Assembly (NCBI GenBank): GCA_001643675.2 | Contig: LSRY02000020.1 | Span: 687,001-751,000 of the forward strand | DNA length: 64,000 bases | Origin: Monocercomonoides exilis | Taxonomy: Eukaryota > Preaxostyla > Oxymonadida > Polymastigidae | Reading direction: 5' to 3' | The notes under the pieces: generated by a model | Told to the model about the DNA's origin: nothing | Databases searched by the model: none | What the model saw: the letters and a program-made list of their open reading frames with translations, nothing else | Program-made: the position numbers and the translations under genes | Part shown: one piece after another, positions 49,661-62,002 of the stretch | How the letters are laid out: each line of letters begins with the position of its first letter | How positions within the stretch are numbered: position 1 is the first letter of the stretch

Positions 49661-52600
49661 AGAAGGAAACAAAGCAGAAAGAAAGTCATCAACCGGCTCA
49701 TCAGCCGTGTTTCTATTCAACGCAGATGAAGAACCCACAGCTGATGTTTGCGTATTGCTTTGAAAAGACTCATTGTTTTGTGACTTTTCAGAGGACAATG
49801 ACTGAATTGTAGGCAGATACGACGTGTGGAACGGGGAATCAGCGCGAGAAGGAGAGGAGAAAGAGGTGCTGATGTCAGAGGGAGAGGCTGACAGAGACGC
49901 TGATGAAGAGAAAGATGAGCTGGCAGAAGAATTCATTCGGGTGTTTTGTGAGGGAGGGGTGATGGCTGAGCCGGGGGAGAAACGGGAAGTTTGCTTGGGA
50001 GAATACAACTTGTGAGGAGTGGCTGGCTGAAATGTGGATGAAGTGGAGAAGGAAGGGGTGGAAGAGGATGGGGTTGGAGTTGATGAAGAAGAAGATGATG
50101 ATGATGATGACGACGATGATGACGTAGATGATGAACCAGAAGGTGAATGAGAAATAAATGAATTGGAGGTTGATGGTTGAGGGCTGGTTCGTGGTTTTGA
50201 TGCTGCTGAGAACAGAGAAGAAGAAGAAGAAGAGGAAGAGGATAAAGAAGAAGAAGAAGAAGAAGGCAAAGTTCTCACAGACGAAGTGGGCTTTTGACCG
50301 AATGTTGATCGAGAAGCAGGAAAAGAAGGCTTTGAACGAGACGGTTCGTTCAGCGAGTGTGTCTGCTCTTCTGCTTCATTTCTGCTTTTTTCTGATTCTC
50401 TTGTGATATTCCTTGGTTCTTTGCCTGTGCTGTATTTTCTCCCTTTCTCTTTCTCTTTCTCACTTTTGTTGCTTAAATATCCAATTTTATTGTTTTTCTT
50501 TTCATCTTCATTATTCTTTTCATAGTTGTTATCATTGTAGATATCTTCTTCATTTTCTGTTTCGTCCTCTTCTTCTTTTGCTTTTTCTGATTTTTCTGTC
50601 TCTTTTTCCTTCTCCTGCTCCTTCAGCAGAGCTCTGATAATTCCAGAAGCAGAAGTCACATCAAAATCAAGGCAAATGTGCGATTCCTTCTTTCCTTCTT
50701 CATCTTCATCTTCTTCTCTTTCACCATTATCAACTCCATCATTGTCATCATCATCATCATCATCATCGCTATCAAACGCACTTTTCTTGCTTTTCTCTTC
50801 TTTACCCAAATACTTCCTCCATTCCTTCTCCTTCCCTTTCTTCTCTGCTACTCCACTGTTTTTCTTCTCCTTCAAACTCTTCTTCCCAATCACTTCTTTC
50901 GAATAGCCATTTCCTCTCCAGCTTCCTCTTTCCGTCTCCAGCATCGCCTTCTCAATCTCCTCAATCTCTTCCCTCTGCCTCGCCATCAGCTCAGACAGCT
51001 CCTTCTTCTCCTCGTCCTTCGCCTTCACCATCGCCCGCAGCGACCCAATCGTTTCATCTTTCTTCTCTATCGCTCGCTTCACATACACCTCCAGCTCATT
51101 CAGCTTCTTCTCGTTCTCCTCACTCAGCTCCTTCAGCGCCTCTTCCTTCGCCTCGTCGGCCTCTTCCACTTTCTTCCTCAGCTCTGCAATGTCTTCCTTG
51201 TACTTCTTGATCTCCTCTTCGTGCTCTGCCTCCAGATCCTTCACTTTCCTCCTCAGCACTTCTGCTTCTGAGCTCAGTGTGAATATCCTCTCGTTCAAAC
51301 TGCTTTCCTTCTTGTCTCCTTCACTCACCACTTTCTCTGTCTCCTCCTTCGCCTCGCTCAGCAGCCTCTGCAGTTCGTCCCTCTCTTTCTCCACCTCCTT
51401 CTGCTTGGCCTCCAGCCGCTCGCTCAGCTCCCTCCACTCCTTCTCCCTCTCGCTGCACGCTTCCACCGCCTGCTCCCCGTCTTTCTTCGCCTGCGCCACT
51501 CTGGCTGCGATCTCGTCCTCCATCGCCCTCTTGTTCTCTCTCTCCTCTTCCTCCATCTTCGCCACCAGCGCTGCGATTTCCTCCTCGTGTTCTTCCTTCC
51601 ACCGCCTTTCGGCCTCAGCCAGCGTCTCCTCCATCTCCTTCTGCAGCGCCTCGATCACACTCGCGTGGATTTCCTCTTTCTCCTCCTTCGACACCAGCCT
51701 CGCCAGCGTCACTTTCTCGTCCCACTCTCTGTTCAGCTGGTCCACCTGCCTCTGGTGATCTTCCTCGGCAATCTTCGCCCGCCGCTCCTCGTCTTCTGCC
51801 CACTTCCGTTTGTCTTCTTCTGCTTCGCGCTTCATCCGCTCAATCGTCTCCTTCATCCGCTGCTCTTCCGCATTGATCTGCGTTTGCCACTTGGCACGCT
51901 CAATTGACAGCTGCGGAGAAGGGAAATTGCATGAGGCATTGAATATTCAATTGAAAAGAGAGAGAGGAAATGATAAAAGAGTATTTATTTAAACATATTA
52001 GTAAATTTATGATCATTCAAATTAAAATTAAGTTTTTTAATGTTATAAAAATGTTTATCAATAAAACTGTATCACAAAGCAACAAACCCTTTCTTCGTAG
52101 TCCTGTCCAAGGTCAATACTCCTTGTCCGCATAGACTCAATCAATTTGTCGAGCTCCTCCTGATTTCGCTTCAGAAGATCTGTTTTGGCCTTCTGTAGCT
52201 CTTCCGCGTGTGCTGCTTCCAGCGCATCCCTCTGCCGTCGGAGCTCTCTTTCATTCGCTTCGTGAAGAGAAGCACAGTCTCTTTTGTGTTTTTCTATCAG
52301 CCCTTCGATTTCTGGTTGCAGCGCACGTGCAGTCATCTCTTTGATTTGCTTTTCCTTTGCTGCTTGCCACTTTTCTCGTTTCGTTTTTTCTTGAACAGCC
52401 ATGATTTCTCGTTGTCTTTGTATCTCAACATCAACTCGATCTTTTTCACGTCTCAACCGTTTTTCTAATTGTTCTTTTTGCTCCTTAAATGACTGTGCCA
52501 ATGATTCGTTTGTTTCAGTTAATTTCTTTTTATCTTCAACAAGTTGCTTCAAGAAAGATAACTGTTTTTCGCTTTCTGAAGCATGTTCTTTTTTTAAGGC

Positions 52601-53114
52601 TTCTATCTCTTTTATAGATTCTCCTCGACTTTAAGTTTTAAATGATATTTTAAAACTCTCTTGTTTTTAAAATTGATATTTATCAAACCATCTCTCCACA
52701 GCGCTTTTTTCTCTTTGTCTTGATATGTCGAGAGCCTGTTTCAGTAAATTAATAGTTTTTTTCTGTTCTTCAATGACACCTTTCATTGAATCCATTTTGA
52801 TTCGAACCTCACTGAAAACTATCAAAATGGTAAAAAAAATTCAATAAATAAATTCTCTCTCAAACCTTTGCTGCCTTGTTCTTCCTGCTTAACATTTGAA
52901 AGATCATTTGTAAATCTATCAGTGGATGATTGACTTAATTGTTGTTTTTCGTCTCGTGGAGTTAACAGTGCATCATCAAATTTTCTACACAAAAAATAAA
53001 AAATATGCTCAAAATACTAAATTTTTTAAAAAAGTACTCTTCAGCAGTATCATCAAGAAAATTCATCAATGATTCGAATCTGTGAGATTTGCGCTTATCG
53101 GAAGAAGCAGCCAT
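49139..53114 (-). CDS. CEP131 (AZI1)-like centriolar/ciliary coiled-coil protein
   Basis: Five proposed exons on the minus strand: 53114-53038, 52984-52866, 52818-52689, 52628-52088 and 51910-49139, for 1212 residues. Blocks that match CEP131 as I remember it: KQLSFLKQLVEDKKKL, then KREKWQAAKEKQIKEMTARA continuing ALQPEIEGLIEKHKRD and SLHEANERELRRQRDA, and a later KRAIEKKDETIGSLRAMV. CEP131 sits at centriolar satellites, basal bodies and the transition zone. The order differs from animals: here the coiled coil comes first, and a very Ser-rich tail of about 450 residues with acidic blocks forms the C-terminus. The last exon is rich in AGA/GAA-type repeats on the plus strand because of poly-Ser and poly-Glu codons. 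It is divergent from prefoldin 5 by 319 bp. Confidence 0.78.
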
Positions 53115-53433
53115 TTGTTCTTTAAATAAACGTTAAAAATAATATTATACAACACAATAATTCATTCAAATTTTGTAATTTTCTGATATTCGCTTAATAT
53201 TCAATTCCACTCAATCAAGCTTGCAAAAAAAATGATGTTCAATATCCGAATAAATGCTTGATGATAGTATTTTTTATTATCTTTTTCAATTTTTCATTTT
53301 TTTTTTCAACATTCATCTGTTCATAAATAAAAAATGATTTTTGAACAGTGTGAATATTTTTCATTTTTCAATTGGAAACTATTCAATACGAATTACATCA
53401 TAAGATCAGCAAAACTATTTATTTTCAATTTTC
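53115..53433. promoter_or_regulatory. Divergent intergenic region CEP131-like / prefoldin 5
   Basis: These 319 bp lie between opposing start codons and presumably hold both promoters. It is very AT-rich; no motif recognised. Confidence 0.3.
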
Positions 53434-54215
53434 ATGACCGCATCTGCTGCTTCATCAGGTAAACCAGAAAAAGTTATTACAATTACACAATCACAACTTT
53501 CTACAATTGTATGCGCAAATATTCATTGAATTATTGGTGACCAATAAACTTTTTATTTTTCAATTTAGAAAACGCAACTTCGCGATGAGATCGAGCAATT
53601 AAGCGAAATGTTGCGATCTTTAAGAACTGCTAATAATAAATTTGTTGATTCAAAGCTTTCTCTAACGTCTATAACATCTGAGACTGCAGGTTTCGAAATA
53701 ACGATTATATTTAAATATTTTACATAGTTTTAAATTTTAAACTGAATTGGATTAAAATGATTTTATTAATTTGTGTGATTTTAATCTTCATTTTAAATCA
53801 TTAGGCGAAAAGGCAATGGTACCAATTACGCAATCACTTTTTGTTCCTGGGACTATTGGAGATAATAAAACTGTGTTATGTGATATAGGTTGCAGAATAT
53901 TCGTAAGAAAAACTGTTCCAGATGCTGTTGAATATTTCAACAGAAAAATAACTTTCCTTCATACGCAAATATCCGCTGTTGAAAAGATTGTTCAACAAAA
54001 AGCTCAAGATTTACAAAGATTGGAAAATCTAAAACTTCAACAAGTCTGAACATTTTTATTTTTATTTTTATAAATTTCTTGTGATATTTCTTTATTATTA
54101 TTTTTTTTTTATTGTTCGTCTTCATATCCAAAAATATATTTATTGATATTTTTTGAATTTTCAATATACTTTTTTTCAATTTTATCAAAAGGTTCCTGCT
54201 GACAAACCTGAATAA
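53434..54215 (+). CDS. Prefoldin subunit 5
   Basis: An alpha-type subunit of the hexameric prefoldin chaperone, which passes nascent actin and tubulin to the CCT chaperonin. Proposed exons are 53434-53508, 53569-53689, 53805-54043 and 54192-54215, for 152 residues. The central beta-hairpin block MVPITQSLFVPGTIGDNKTV followed by LCDIGCRIFVRKT and DAVEYFNRKI is typical of prefoldin 5. It is flanked by N- and C-terminal helices (QLRDEIEQLSEMLRSLRTA; VEKIVQQKAQDLQRLENLKL). The last exon is uncertain: reading straight on gives QQV and a stop at 54049, while splicing with a GTCTGA donor adds VPADKPE. The ORF is otherwise intact. Confidence 0.87.
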
Positions 54216-54503
54216 AAAATCATGAGCGCACTTTGATCAACTAACTAAAAATACACATTGTTTCACCGTATTACACTTCAATTTCATCTAGTATTTTAAT
54301 AATCTCAATTCTTTCTTTATGGATACAATAATCATTACTAAAATACAAAAAAAAATCTTTTTTTGATTTTTTAGTGTTTATTTATTATTTTTATTAATTC
54401 ATCGAACGAAGTGGTTTTTGTGAAAGAATTTTATTGGTTTTTCTGACGTTTGAAAAATAAAATAACGTATATGATCGTTAATCATTAAAACAATTGATAT
54501 TCT

Positions 54504-56522
54504 ATGCCGTTCAAGCAAGATGAATTGGCGATGTCATGTCCAGGTTTTATAATTATTTTTCATAATTATCTTGTCATTGTTGTTTTAGTTGTTTATGGAA
54601 CTGGAGGCTTCCCAATCATCATTTTGCTCTGTTTTTATTTGATAAATTTACTTGTCACAACTAGAGAAATAATATATGTGTTCAGCAAAAGCACTCTCAA
54701 GAAAAATCTTACTAAAAAAGCTTTTTTGTTGCTTATCAGCCTATTTTTGTTCATGAGATGTCTTTGTTTTTTGATTCCTTTTCCGTTCAATCGGTTGGGG
54801 TATCTACTTGTTTGTGATCAATTGCCTCGTATTGGCATATTTTTGGGTTGGCAGCTCCTTGCGCTTTGGCTTGGATCAGCCGTTCTTGCCTCATTTGCAA
54901 AAAATAGAGCTTCAAAAGCTTGGCTTTCCGTTGGATTTATTGTTTTGTTTCTTATTTTGCTTTCTGGATCTATTGTTGTCAGTGTATACTCTCAAGTATG
55001 AAAGAAGTTTCGTTTTTGTTGAATTTTAAAAATATTTTTTTCTATGAATATTAGAAAATTGAAGCGCAAGGGTCTTCTTTCACAAGAGATCGCTTGGTTT
55101 CAATCATCGATTGCGTTAATTACTTTGTTATTCTCATATCAATACTTATTTATTGGGTCAGACTTGTTCAAATTTGTCGAAGAATAAAGGATCAAGTTTC
55201 GTTTCGAACAAGAATCATAGTATTATTGGTGCTGATATTTATAATGTTTGCAATATTTCTGGCAAGATTTTGTTATGTATTGTGCTACACATTCAATGTA
55301 AATGTTGTTCAACAATTAATCGAGAAAGCTGCGTTAAAGGCTGTTTCAGATGAATTGTCTTGGTATGAGGCTGTTGCATTTTGAATTCTTCGATGAATAT
55401 TAATGTTCATGTTGCTTTTTATTTTTTGCAATAATCAAATAAATATTATTTAACGATAGGTCAATATACTACACAATTTACTTATTCTTCTACTTTTTGT
55501 TTGAGATTTCGCCTACAGTGACACTTCTCGTTACCTACTTTCTCCTGTCCGTACACACCATCACAGCGAAGAGGGAGAAGAAGGCACTGCACGAAAAGGC
55601 ATTCCCAATCTCGAAACGTGCAGGCGGAGCCTCGCGTGCTGAGCGAGGCACGCGCAAACAGAGGGACAGGGATAGAGAAAGAGAAAGAGAAAGAGAACAA
55701 GCAAGATTGAGGCAGTCACTAAAATATCGGAAAGAAGAAGGCGATGCTTCTATATATCTTCAGCCTCATCAATATCAGGGCAGAGGCGACATGAAGCCGA
55801 GCAACGGATATGATGGAGGATACGGGGGCGCAGGATATAGCAGAGATAACCCGACCATACAGGAGTGGGACGACCTGCAGCAGGTGGCACAGCCAACACA
55901 AGTATTTTATTACACTGGAAGAGTCCAGTCACAATCTCTGGTGCCTTCACCTACAACCATGGCCTCTAACAGCTTGGCGGCGTCTCCTGTTGCCAGTTCT
56001 TATTCATCAGGCGTGTCTGATGTGTCGTATTCAGCTGCCTATCCATACTCAGCACAGCCTGCATCTCCCAGGCCATCTTCTCCGACAGTCATATCTGGCT
56101 CCTCCTTCTCATCCACCTACTCTACTCATACAAACATGGGGTATCAGTGCCCTGCCCCTTCGCCTCCTTCTCATTCTTCGCGCCCTTCAGACAGATCGCG
56201 CCCACCTGCTTATACACCAGCCCCTCCGCTTTATACACCTGCTGCAATTGGAGGGCGCTATGGGAGATTTTACGGAGATTCGGGGGAAGGAGAAAGGGAT
56301 CGAGACAGACGCAACGAGTACGCACCGGATGCTCTTGTGGGGATCAACAGTGATGATGGGCTAGATCAAATACCAGACACGACATTTCACAAGCATTCAG
56401 GCCAGCGTTCATCCCACTCCCATTCTCACACCCACTCTCACACTCACTCCTCAACATCATCTCGCACTTCAAAGTCTTCTTCACAGCACAAAAATAGAGA
56501 GAAACATCGCTCACGTCATTAG
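54504..56522 (+). CDS. Polytopic (7-8 TM) membrane protein with Ser/Pro/His-rich tail, copy B
   Basis: Paralogue of the gene at 5473-7174. Exons 54504-54995, 55055-55362 and 55460-56522 give 620 residues; both donors are GTATGA. The membrane core matches copy A block by block: FLFMRCLCFLIPFPF, VCDQLPRIGIFLGWQLLALW, IIDCVNYFVILISI and, across the second intron, WSIYYTIYLFFYFLFEISPT. Copy A has no intron at that second position. The cytoplasmic tail is unrelated in sequence: Arg/Glu-rich (RDREREREREQ), then Ser/Pro/Tyr-rich, ending in His-Ser repeats (SHSHSHTHSHTHS). Function unknown; the resemblance to TOM1/THH1 proteins is weak. Sharing of the core but not the tail suggests the core is what is selected. 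Confidence 0.78.
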
Positions 56523-56654
56523 TCTTTAGATCTGCATTTTTTTATTTACCAAAATCTATTTCGTTTCGTTTCTTTTTTTATTTATTAATTTATTTATGTC
56601 AATTGATCTGTTCATTTCTTGTTATCTTTTAAATTAATTTTAAAAGCGAATATA

Positions 56655-57314
56655 TTAATTCGGAGGATGATGAGGAATTGGTTTTGCTAAAATAATTTGT
56701 TGTGAAGATTCTTCAGCTGAAGTTGTAGTTGAAGATAATGGAGCTCCAATTGAACTGTTATCAGTTGCTTGTGAATAAAATAAAGCTTGATGTTGCTCCA
56801 ATAATTTTGCAAATATTTGAATATCTTTAACTTGCTTTGCGTTGTGAGATGACCATATATTATCCTTTGAGAAAAAATGAAATTATTAAAATTTCGAAGA
56901 AAATGTTCAAACCTGTTGTTTCTTTATAATATCAGAAACTGCACTTGATTTTAAAGCTTCTCGAACTTGTGGATCAAGTAATTTATCTAAGAAAAATAAA
57001 CATTGTGGAAACCTGAAAAAAAGGTGCATCAATTCATAAATTAAAGATCAATCAAACATCAAAAAAGAAATATATTCCGGTCTTTTCCAATATTGTAAAT
57101 ATTCCAGATAACGTATAAAAGCTGGATTTTCAAAAGTCTTTTGTTGAGCTAACCCTGAAATATTTTAAATTACAAAATATAAAAAGAATTGATCTCTTTT
57201 TTAAAAAAGAGTAAATTATCAAATCAAACAAGTTAAATAGTCAGGATTTGCTAGACATTGAACAAAATCCATTTCTGCTTCAAATCTTATTTTGTCTATA
57301 TTAAGCTCTTCCAT
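56655..57314 (-). CDS. MED31: Mediator complex subunit 31 (SOH1)
   Basis: A small conserved subunit of the Mediator middle module, which links activators to RNA polymerase II. Four short exons on the minus strand: 57314-57230, 57154-57058, 57012-56913 and 56864-56655, with introns of 75, 45 and 48 bp, all with GTTTGA donors, for 163 residues. The spliced protein reads RFEAEMDFVQCLANPDYLTW, LAQQKTFENPAFIRYLEYLQ, YWKRPEYISFLMFPQCLFFL and LDKLLDPQVREAL, the classic MED31 core, with DNIWSSHNAKQ near the WQHY position. A short Ser/Thr- and Pro-rich tail follows. No exon is long enough to be noticed alone. Confidence 0.9.
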
Positions 57315-57442
57315 TTTTGCATTCAAACAAAAAATATAATGGTAATCACAATTACAAAACATGTTAATTGAAAAGACAAATTGAAAAAGAATTATGAAGT
57401 GTTTAACTTTTATATAAACAAAAAATAAAATGTTTACAAAAT

Positions 57443-60140
57443 TCAACTCATTTCTTCATAGCTTTCTCCTTTAAGATCTGTATTTTCTGTTTCTTGAATA
57501 TCATCTTGAACATCTTCATCACCAATCTTCTGCATGTGATCTTCTTCTATTTCATCAATCGGCTCATCCATCATTTCCATCCTTCGCCTGCTGCTGTTAA
57601 GAGCCTCGTTATCTCCACTTGATTCAAATCCTTCTGTCTTTGGCTGCATTTGCCCCTTCAGCGAGCGCATCAGCTCTTCCATTTTCTCCTTTCCGGCAAC
57701 AATTCCCATTCCGACTTTCGCCGCGTTGGCTCCTCTGATATCTCCGCTGTCCAGTGCCACTTTCCTTGCCAGGTTGTATTTCACCTCTGCATCCTTCGTC
57801 TTCCCTTCCACCGAGTCCAGCTGTGCCAGCATCTGCAGCGTGGCTGCTGTATTTGTGGCTAACTGTGTTCCTTTCAGTTGTAACGACAGCTGCAGCTGCC
57901 TGTCAAGACACGGCCGGAGAATAGCGGCAGGCATCCCGGGGTCCTCTCCGTCTGCCCCGCCTTCCTCCTCGCGGTGGCGCATCAGATAGTCTTCAATCTG
58001 TGTCAGCATCCCCAACGTCCGCAGCTCGTCCTCGTTGCTGATGGTGCGCCTCTTAGTCTGCATGGCTTCTCCTGCCCTCTTCTTCGAGCTGCCCAGCACT
58101 CCTTCTCCGCTCTCGTCTCCTCCTTCTTCTTCTCCCTCAGCACTGTCTGCGATGTCTTCGGTCTCGACAAGCTCGCCGAGCGCCTTCTGAAGATACAAAG
58201 AGGCTGTCTCGTACTCTCCCAGCGTCGCATGGATGAGTCCGAGATTGGAGAGTGCAATGAAGCGATCGCGTGATTTGAAGGAGAAAGAAGATAATGGTGC
58301 AGCTGAAACATAGAAAGAAGTATTGTTGCATAGTCGGTTTTTGATGAGAAGGGGAAAGATAGTGTTAAAAATATATATACAGTTAAAATATTTTATTGAA
58401 AATAACAAAATAAGAATAATTAAATGGAAAAAGGAATAGCAAATCAAATCGCAAACAAAATAGAAAAATAAAAAATTAAATTAAATTTTCCAATATTAAT
58501 AGAAGTTATAAAAAAAAAAAGAAAGATATTTTTGAAAAGAGATCGTTGTAGCCACACCATATTGACCATCGTCTGCGCCATTTGGCAAAGGAGGTGTAGA
58601 GACAAGTGAATGATGACGCTCGTAGCAATCAAGCGCCTTTTGAAGTGATTCTGGTGTTGACAAGAAAAAGTATGCATTGCCCAGCGCATTCAACGCAAGT
58701 GCCTGTAAAAAGAAGAAGAAAATAGTCAATTTTATGAAATGTGTTGGTATTTCATTGAAGATCAACAGATATTTCAAAAAAATTGAAAAATTATAAATTG
58801 AATAAGAATAAGTCACAAAATCAATTCCTGCATGCCTCTCCCTGCTGATCGCAAAGCCGCCGGCTGAGGAGGCAAAGTCTTTCGTAGCACGGGATGCTCT
58901 TCTTGTACATCGCCTCGTTGTCGTACAATATCCCCAGGCCAAACAGAGACGCAGCTTCCGAGCGCGACTCGCCCAGCCGCCGGGTCGTCTCAGCCAAGAA
59001 CGAGTAGTCCTTGATGGTGCCTTGAGTGGTGGCTGCGTGTGATGCACTTGACAGCTGCTGAGACATCGCTCCAGACGTTGATGTCGACGTCGACGTGCCT
59101 GACAGATCCTTCTTCTGCGTCGACCCAGCCAGATCGCCTGTCAGCATAGTGGCAAGCCTATCAACCTCGCGACCTTTCTGCTTTCCACTCCCTCCGAAGT
59201 CTCGTTCTGTCATCTTTTCAACACTTTTCTCGTTTCTGCTTTGACTGTCCGAGCTGCTCCCTTTTCTCTTCTTTTCTCGGACAACATGCGGATCCATCCT
59301 CTTTGGCGCCTGCAGTGGCGTTCCTGTTGTAGCAAAGAACTCTGCATAGTCAACATACATCGGCTCAGGAAAAGATGCAATGGGCCTTGGCCTTGAACGA
59401 GATGGAATCAGCATCTCCTTTAGCCTTGCTGCTGTTGAATTTGGATTTGCGGATCCTGTAGCTGATGACCCTGGAGTATCATCGCTATCCTCACCAGTAA
59501 ATTTAGATGGTGGAGGCAAACTAGCAAATGCCCCTTGTTTCGTTTTTGATGAAGTAGAAGTTGATAAATAATTTGTTGTCGATTGTGGAAGGCCAAGCTT
59601 TTGAGTGAATGATCGATCCGTTATTGCAGGAGAAGTTGCATTTCCGGCTGTTAGCGTTCGATCTCGTTCGATTCTTTTTTGTTGCTTAACTATTTCGTTT
59701 TGAACAGAAGGTTGACTGGCTGCAGCCAAAAATGCAGGAGAATATAAAGCATTTGGTGGGATTTCATTAGGTAGTTTTGGTGTATTATCAACAACTGGAG
59801 GAGCTCGTGAGTGAACAGCTTCTTCCACAGAAACAGGTTTCGTTGAAGAAGCAGAACCTTGCGCTCTAATCATTTTCCCTGTTTCGACCATCATTTCTTT
59901 TTGTGTCAAAAAAAGTTTTTGACGAAATAAGAGTCCACTTTCAGTTTCTTTGATTTTTTTCTGCTTTGAGGTCGCGATTGACGGTGGTGGAACAGCTTGA
60001 GTTGGAGCTGAAACGTTTGTTGGATGTGTCGCAACCAAAGAAGATGCAGGTACGACCGAACCTTGACCTTGTTGAAAGCTGGAAAGCATTCTTTTAACAG
60101 GTGTTTTGTCAAATTTAACCTCTGAATGAGGTTGGATCAT
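57443..60140 (-). CDS. TPR-repeat protein with disordered N-terminal half
   Basis: Three exons on the minus strand, 60140-58836, 58702-58558 and 58302-57443, give 769 residues. The first intron appears to use a GC donor (AG|GCATGC). Residues 1-385 are low in hydrophobics and Ser/Thr/Pro-rich. TPR helices then follow: SEAASLFGLGILYDNEAMYK, KSIPCYERLCLLSRRL, ALNALGNAYFFL, ALSNLGLIHATLGEYETASL, then further helical repeats (DAEVKYNLARKVALDSGD). The tail is acidic. TPR arrays are protein-interaction scaffolds. The order recalls GPSM2- or TTC-type repeat proteins, but I cannot name a family. It lies 128 bp upstream of MED31 on the same strand. Confidence 0.75.
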
Positions 60141-61463
60141 CTTATAAGTTTTTGTTTTACTTCCTTTTGTTAAAACAAGCTAATTTATCAAAAAGAGATA
60201 GAAAATATTATTTTGAATGATATCTTTAAATGATATTATCTAATACCTCTGATGACATAAGGAAAAAAATAAAACAAAAAACTGCTTGACCTTAATATTA
60301 ATTATCTCACGATCAAATTTGCTTTCTAAAAAGGAAGTGTTGAAATTTTTCATTAAATTAATAAATGTCAACAAAACTTATACAAAAGTGTAACAATCAT
60401 TTTTTATATAAATAATTTATTACTGGGAAAGAACAAATATTCATATTTTATAAAAATATTTTTATTTAAAAATATCAAAATTTCAATCCTTACTCAACAG
60501 TATTAACATTTTTTCAAAAATAACTTTGCGGGAATATTATTATAATGATTTTCTTCCAACGAACGAAAAATTATGTTCCTTCAATCATTTATTTTTAAAA
60601 AATTGAAAAATGAAAAATATTTCCTATCATAAATATGGAAAAATATCAGACATATTTTGAATTTGCAAAAAATGTGATGCGAAACTTATATGACGTGATG
60701 AAATTTCTGTTTCGACGTACTCTAGTTATGCATTTCTGCTACATTATTTTATTTTTTTAATGATTGAAATTTTTATAAATCGAGGACTTTTTCATTCATC
60801 CTGCAAACATAACACTTGAAAACATCTAAAAAAAGATTCATTAATTTTTTTGGTTATTTTGTTCTAATTCATACAAATATCATTTCAGTTTCATGAGTGA
60901 AAGAACAGTTTCAGCTTGATAAGATGATTTTCTCTTCATTTTTTAAAACACAATTACAAAAACAAATTGAAGATAAAAACGTTGAGCACAATAATAATAA
61001 GATTGGATCGCTTGCTCTAAAAAATAAATTCTTTTTGTCACATCAATTTGTGAAAAACCATTTCTTATTGTTTTTCCAGTTTTTCTTTGTTGACTGTCAT
61101 TTTTATGGATTTTCATGACGCACATAAATGTTATAGTATTATCAATCAACGCGATGAAAGCTATTAACTCATTGTTTGCATTGCAGTTTCCAATTTTTTT
61201 GTGAAATTTCTGTTCATTCAATGTTGATTAAATATTAGAAAGAGTTTATTTTGTTCTAATTTCTTGTATAAATTGTTTTATCATATTTCAATAATATTTC
61301 AATTCCAACTGATAAAAATATACAAGAAGGGAAATTACAAAAAACAATTGTAAAGTCAGTAATAATAACCATATTTTTTAAAACTTTTCTTTTCGTTATT
61401 TTATTGAGTGTTTATTTTTGATAACATATTTTTTCTTTTTTAGATTTTCGTTCAAAAATATCC
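60141..61463. other. AT-rich intergenic region
   Basis: No gene is seen. Short frames such as 60897-61118 show no family features. Confidence 0.5.
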
Positions 61464-61465
61464 CT

Positions 61466-61919
61466 GAATATGGGTGATTATTTTTGAAATCATAACTTTT
61501 TTCGGGGAGTTTTTTTTTAAATATTGTATGTATTTGAGAAGAAATTTTGTGTTCAAATGCAAAATTCATCATGACTGGTTTAATAACTATTTTTTCTGCA
61601 CTTATAAAGAGGCTGATGTCTATTATTTGTCTTTTCATTTTTCAGTGTTCTTTTTTTGATATTCGAGGGAAATTTACGAACCGAAAATTTTGATAGAAGA
61701 AATATGCATTCAAAAATTATCACCCATATCAACAAAAGAATACAAAAAAATAAAAAGGCTTATTCAAGACATCTATATCTCAAATTTAGCTTTTGCACAT
61801 GTCTTTAAACGGCTTGTGTTAAATTTTCTGTTTGCATACATAATCTCTTCTCAATGACGAACAACCTTTGAAAAATGAACGTCCCAAAAAAAAGTTTTGA
61901 TATCAAAGATAATCACCAA
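61466..61919. repeat. Short inverted-repeat motif cluster, possible MITE remnants
   Basis: A motif like GGTGATTATTTTTGAAATCA starts near 61473. It recurs inverted near 61708-61733 (shorter match) and inverted again at 61883-61919, where about 29 of 34 bases match. A 23-bp exact piece also occurs at 27340-27362. The arrangement suggests nested short elements with terminal inverted repeats. Element boundaries are unclear. Confidence 0.5.
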
Positions 61920-62002
61920 AATGTGTCGAGAAACTTGATTTTCATTGTCCCGAAGTATATTCTATTCAATTTCTCAAAAATAAACAAACAAACAAACAAA
62001 TA

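Noticed and set aside
50678-51758. Leu/Ser-rich plus-strand ORFs over 150 residues
   Set aside because: Shadows of the Glu/Lys coiled coil of the CEP131-like gene.
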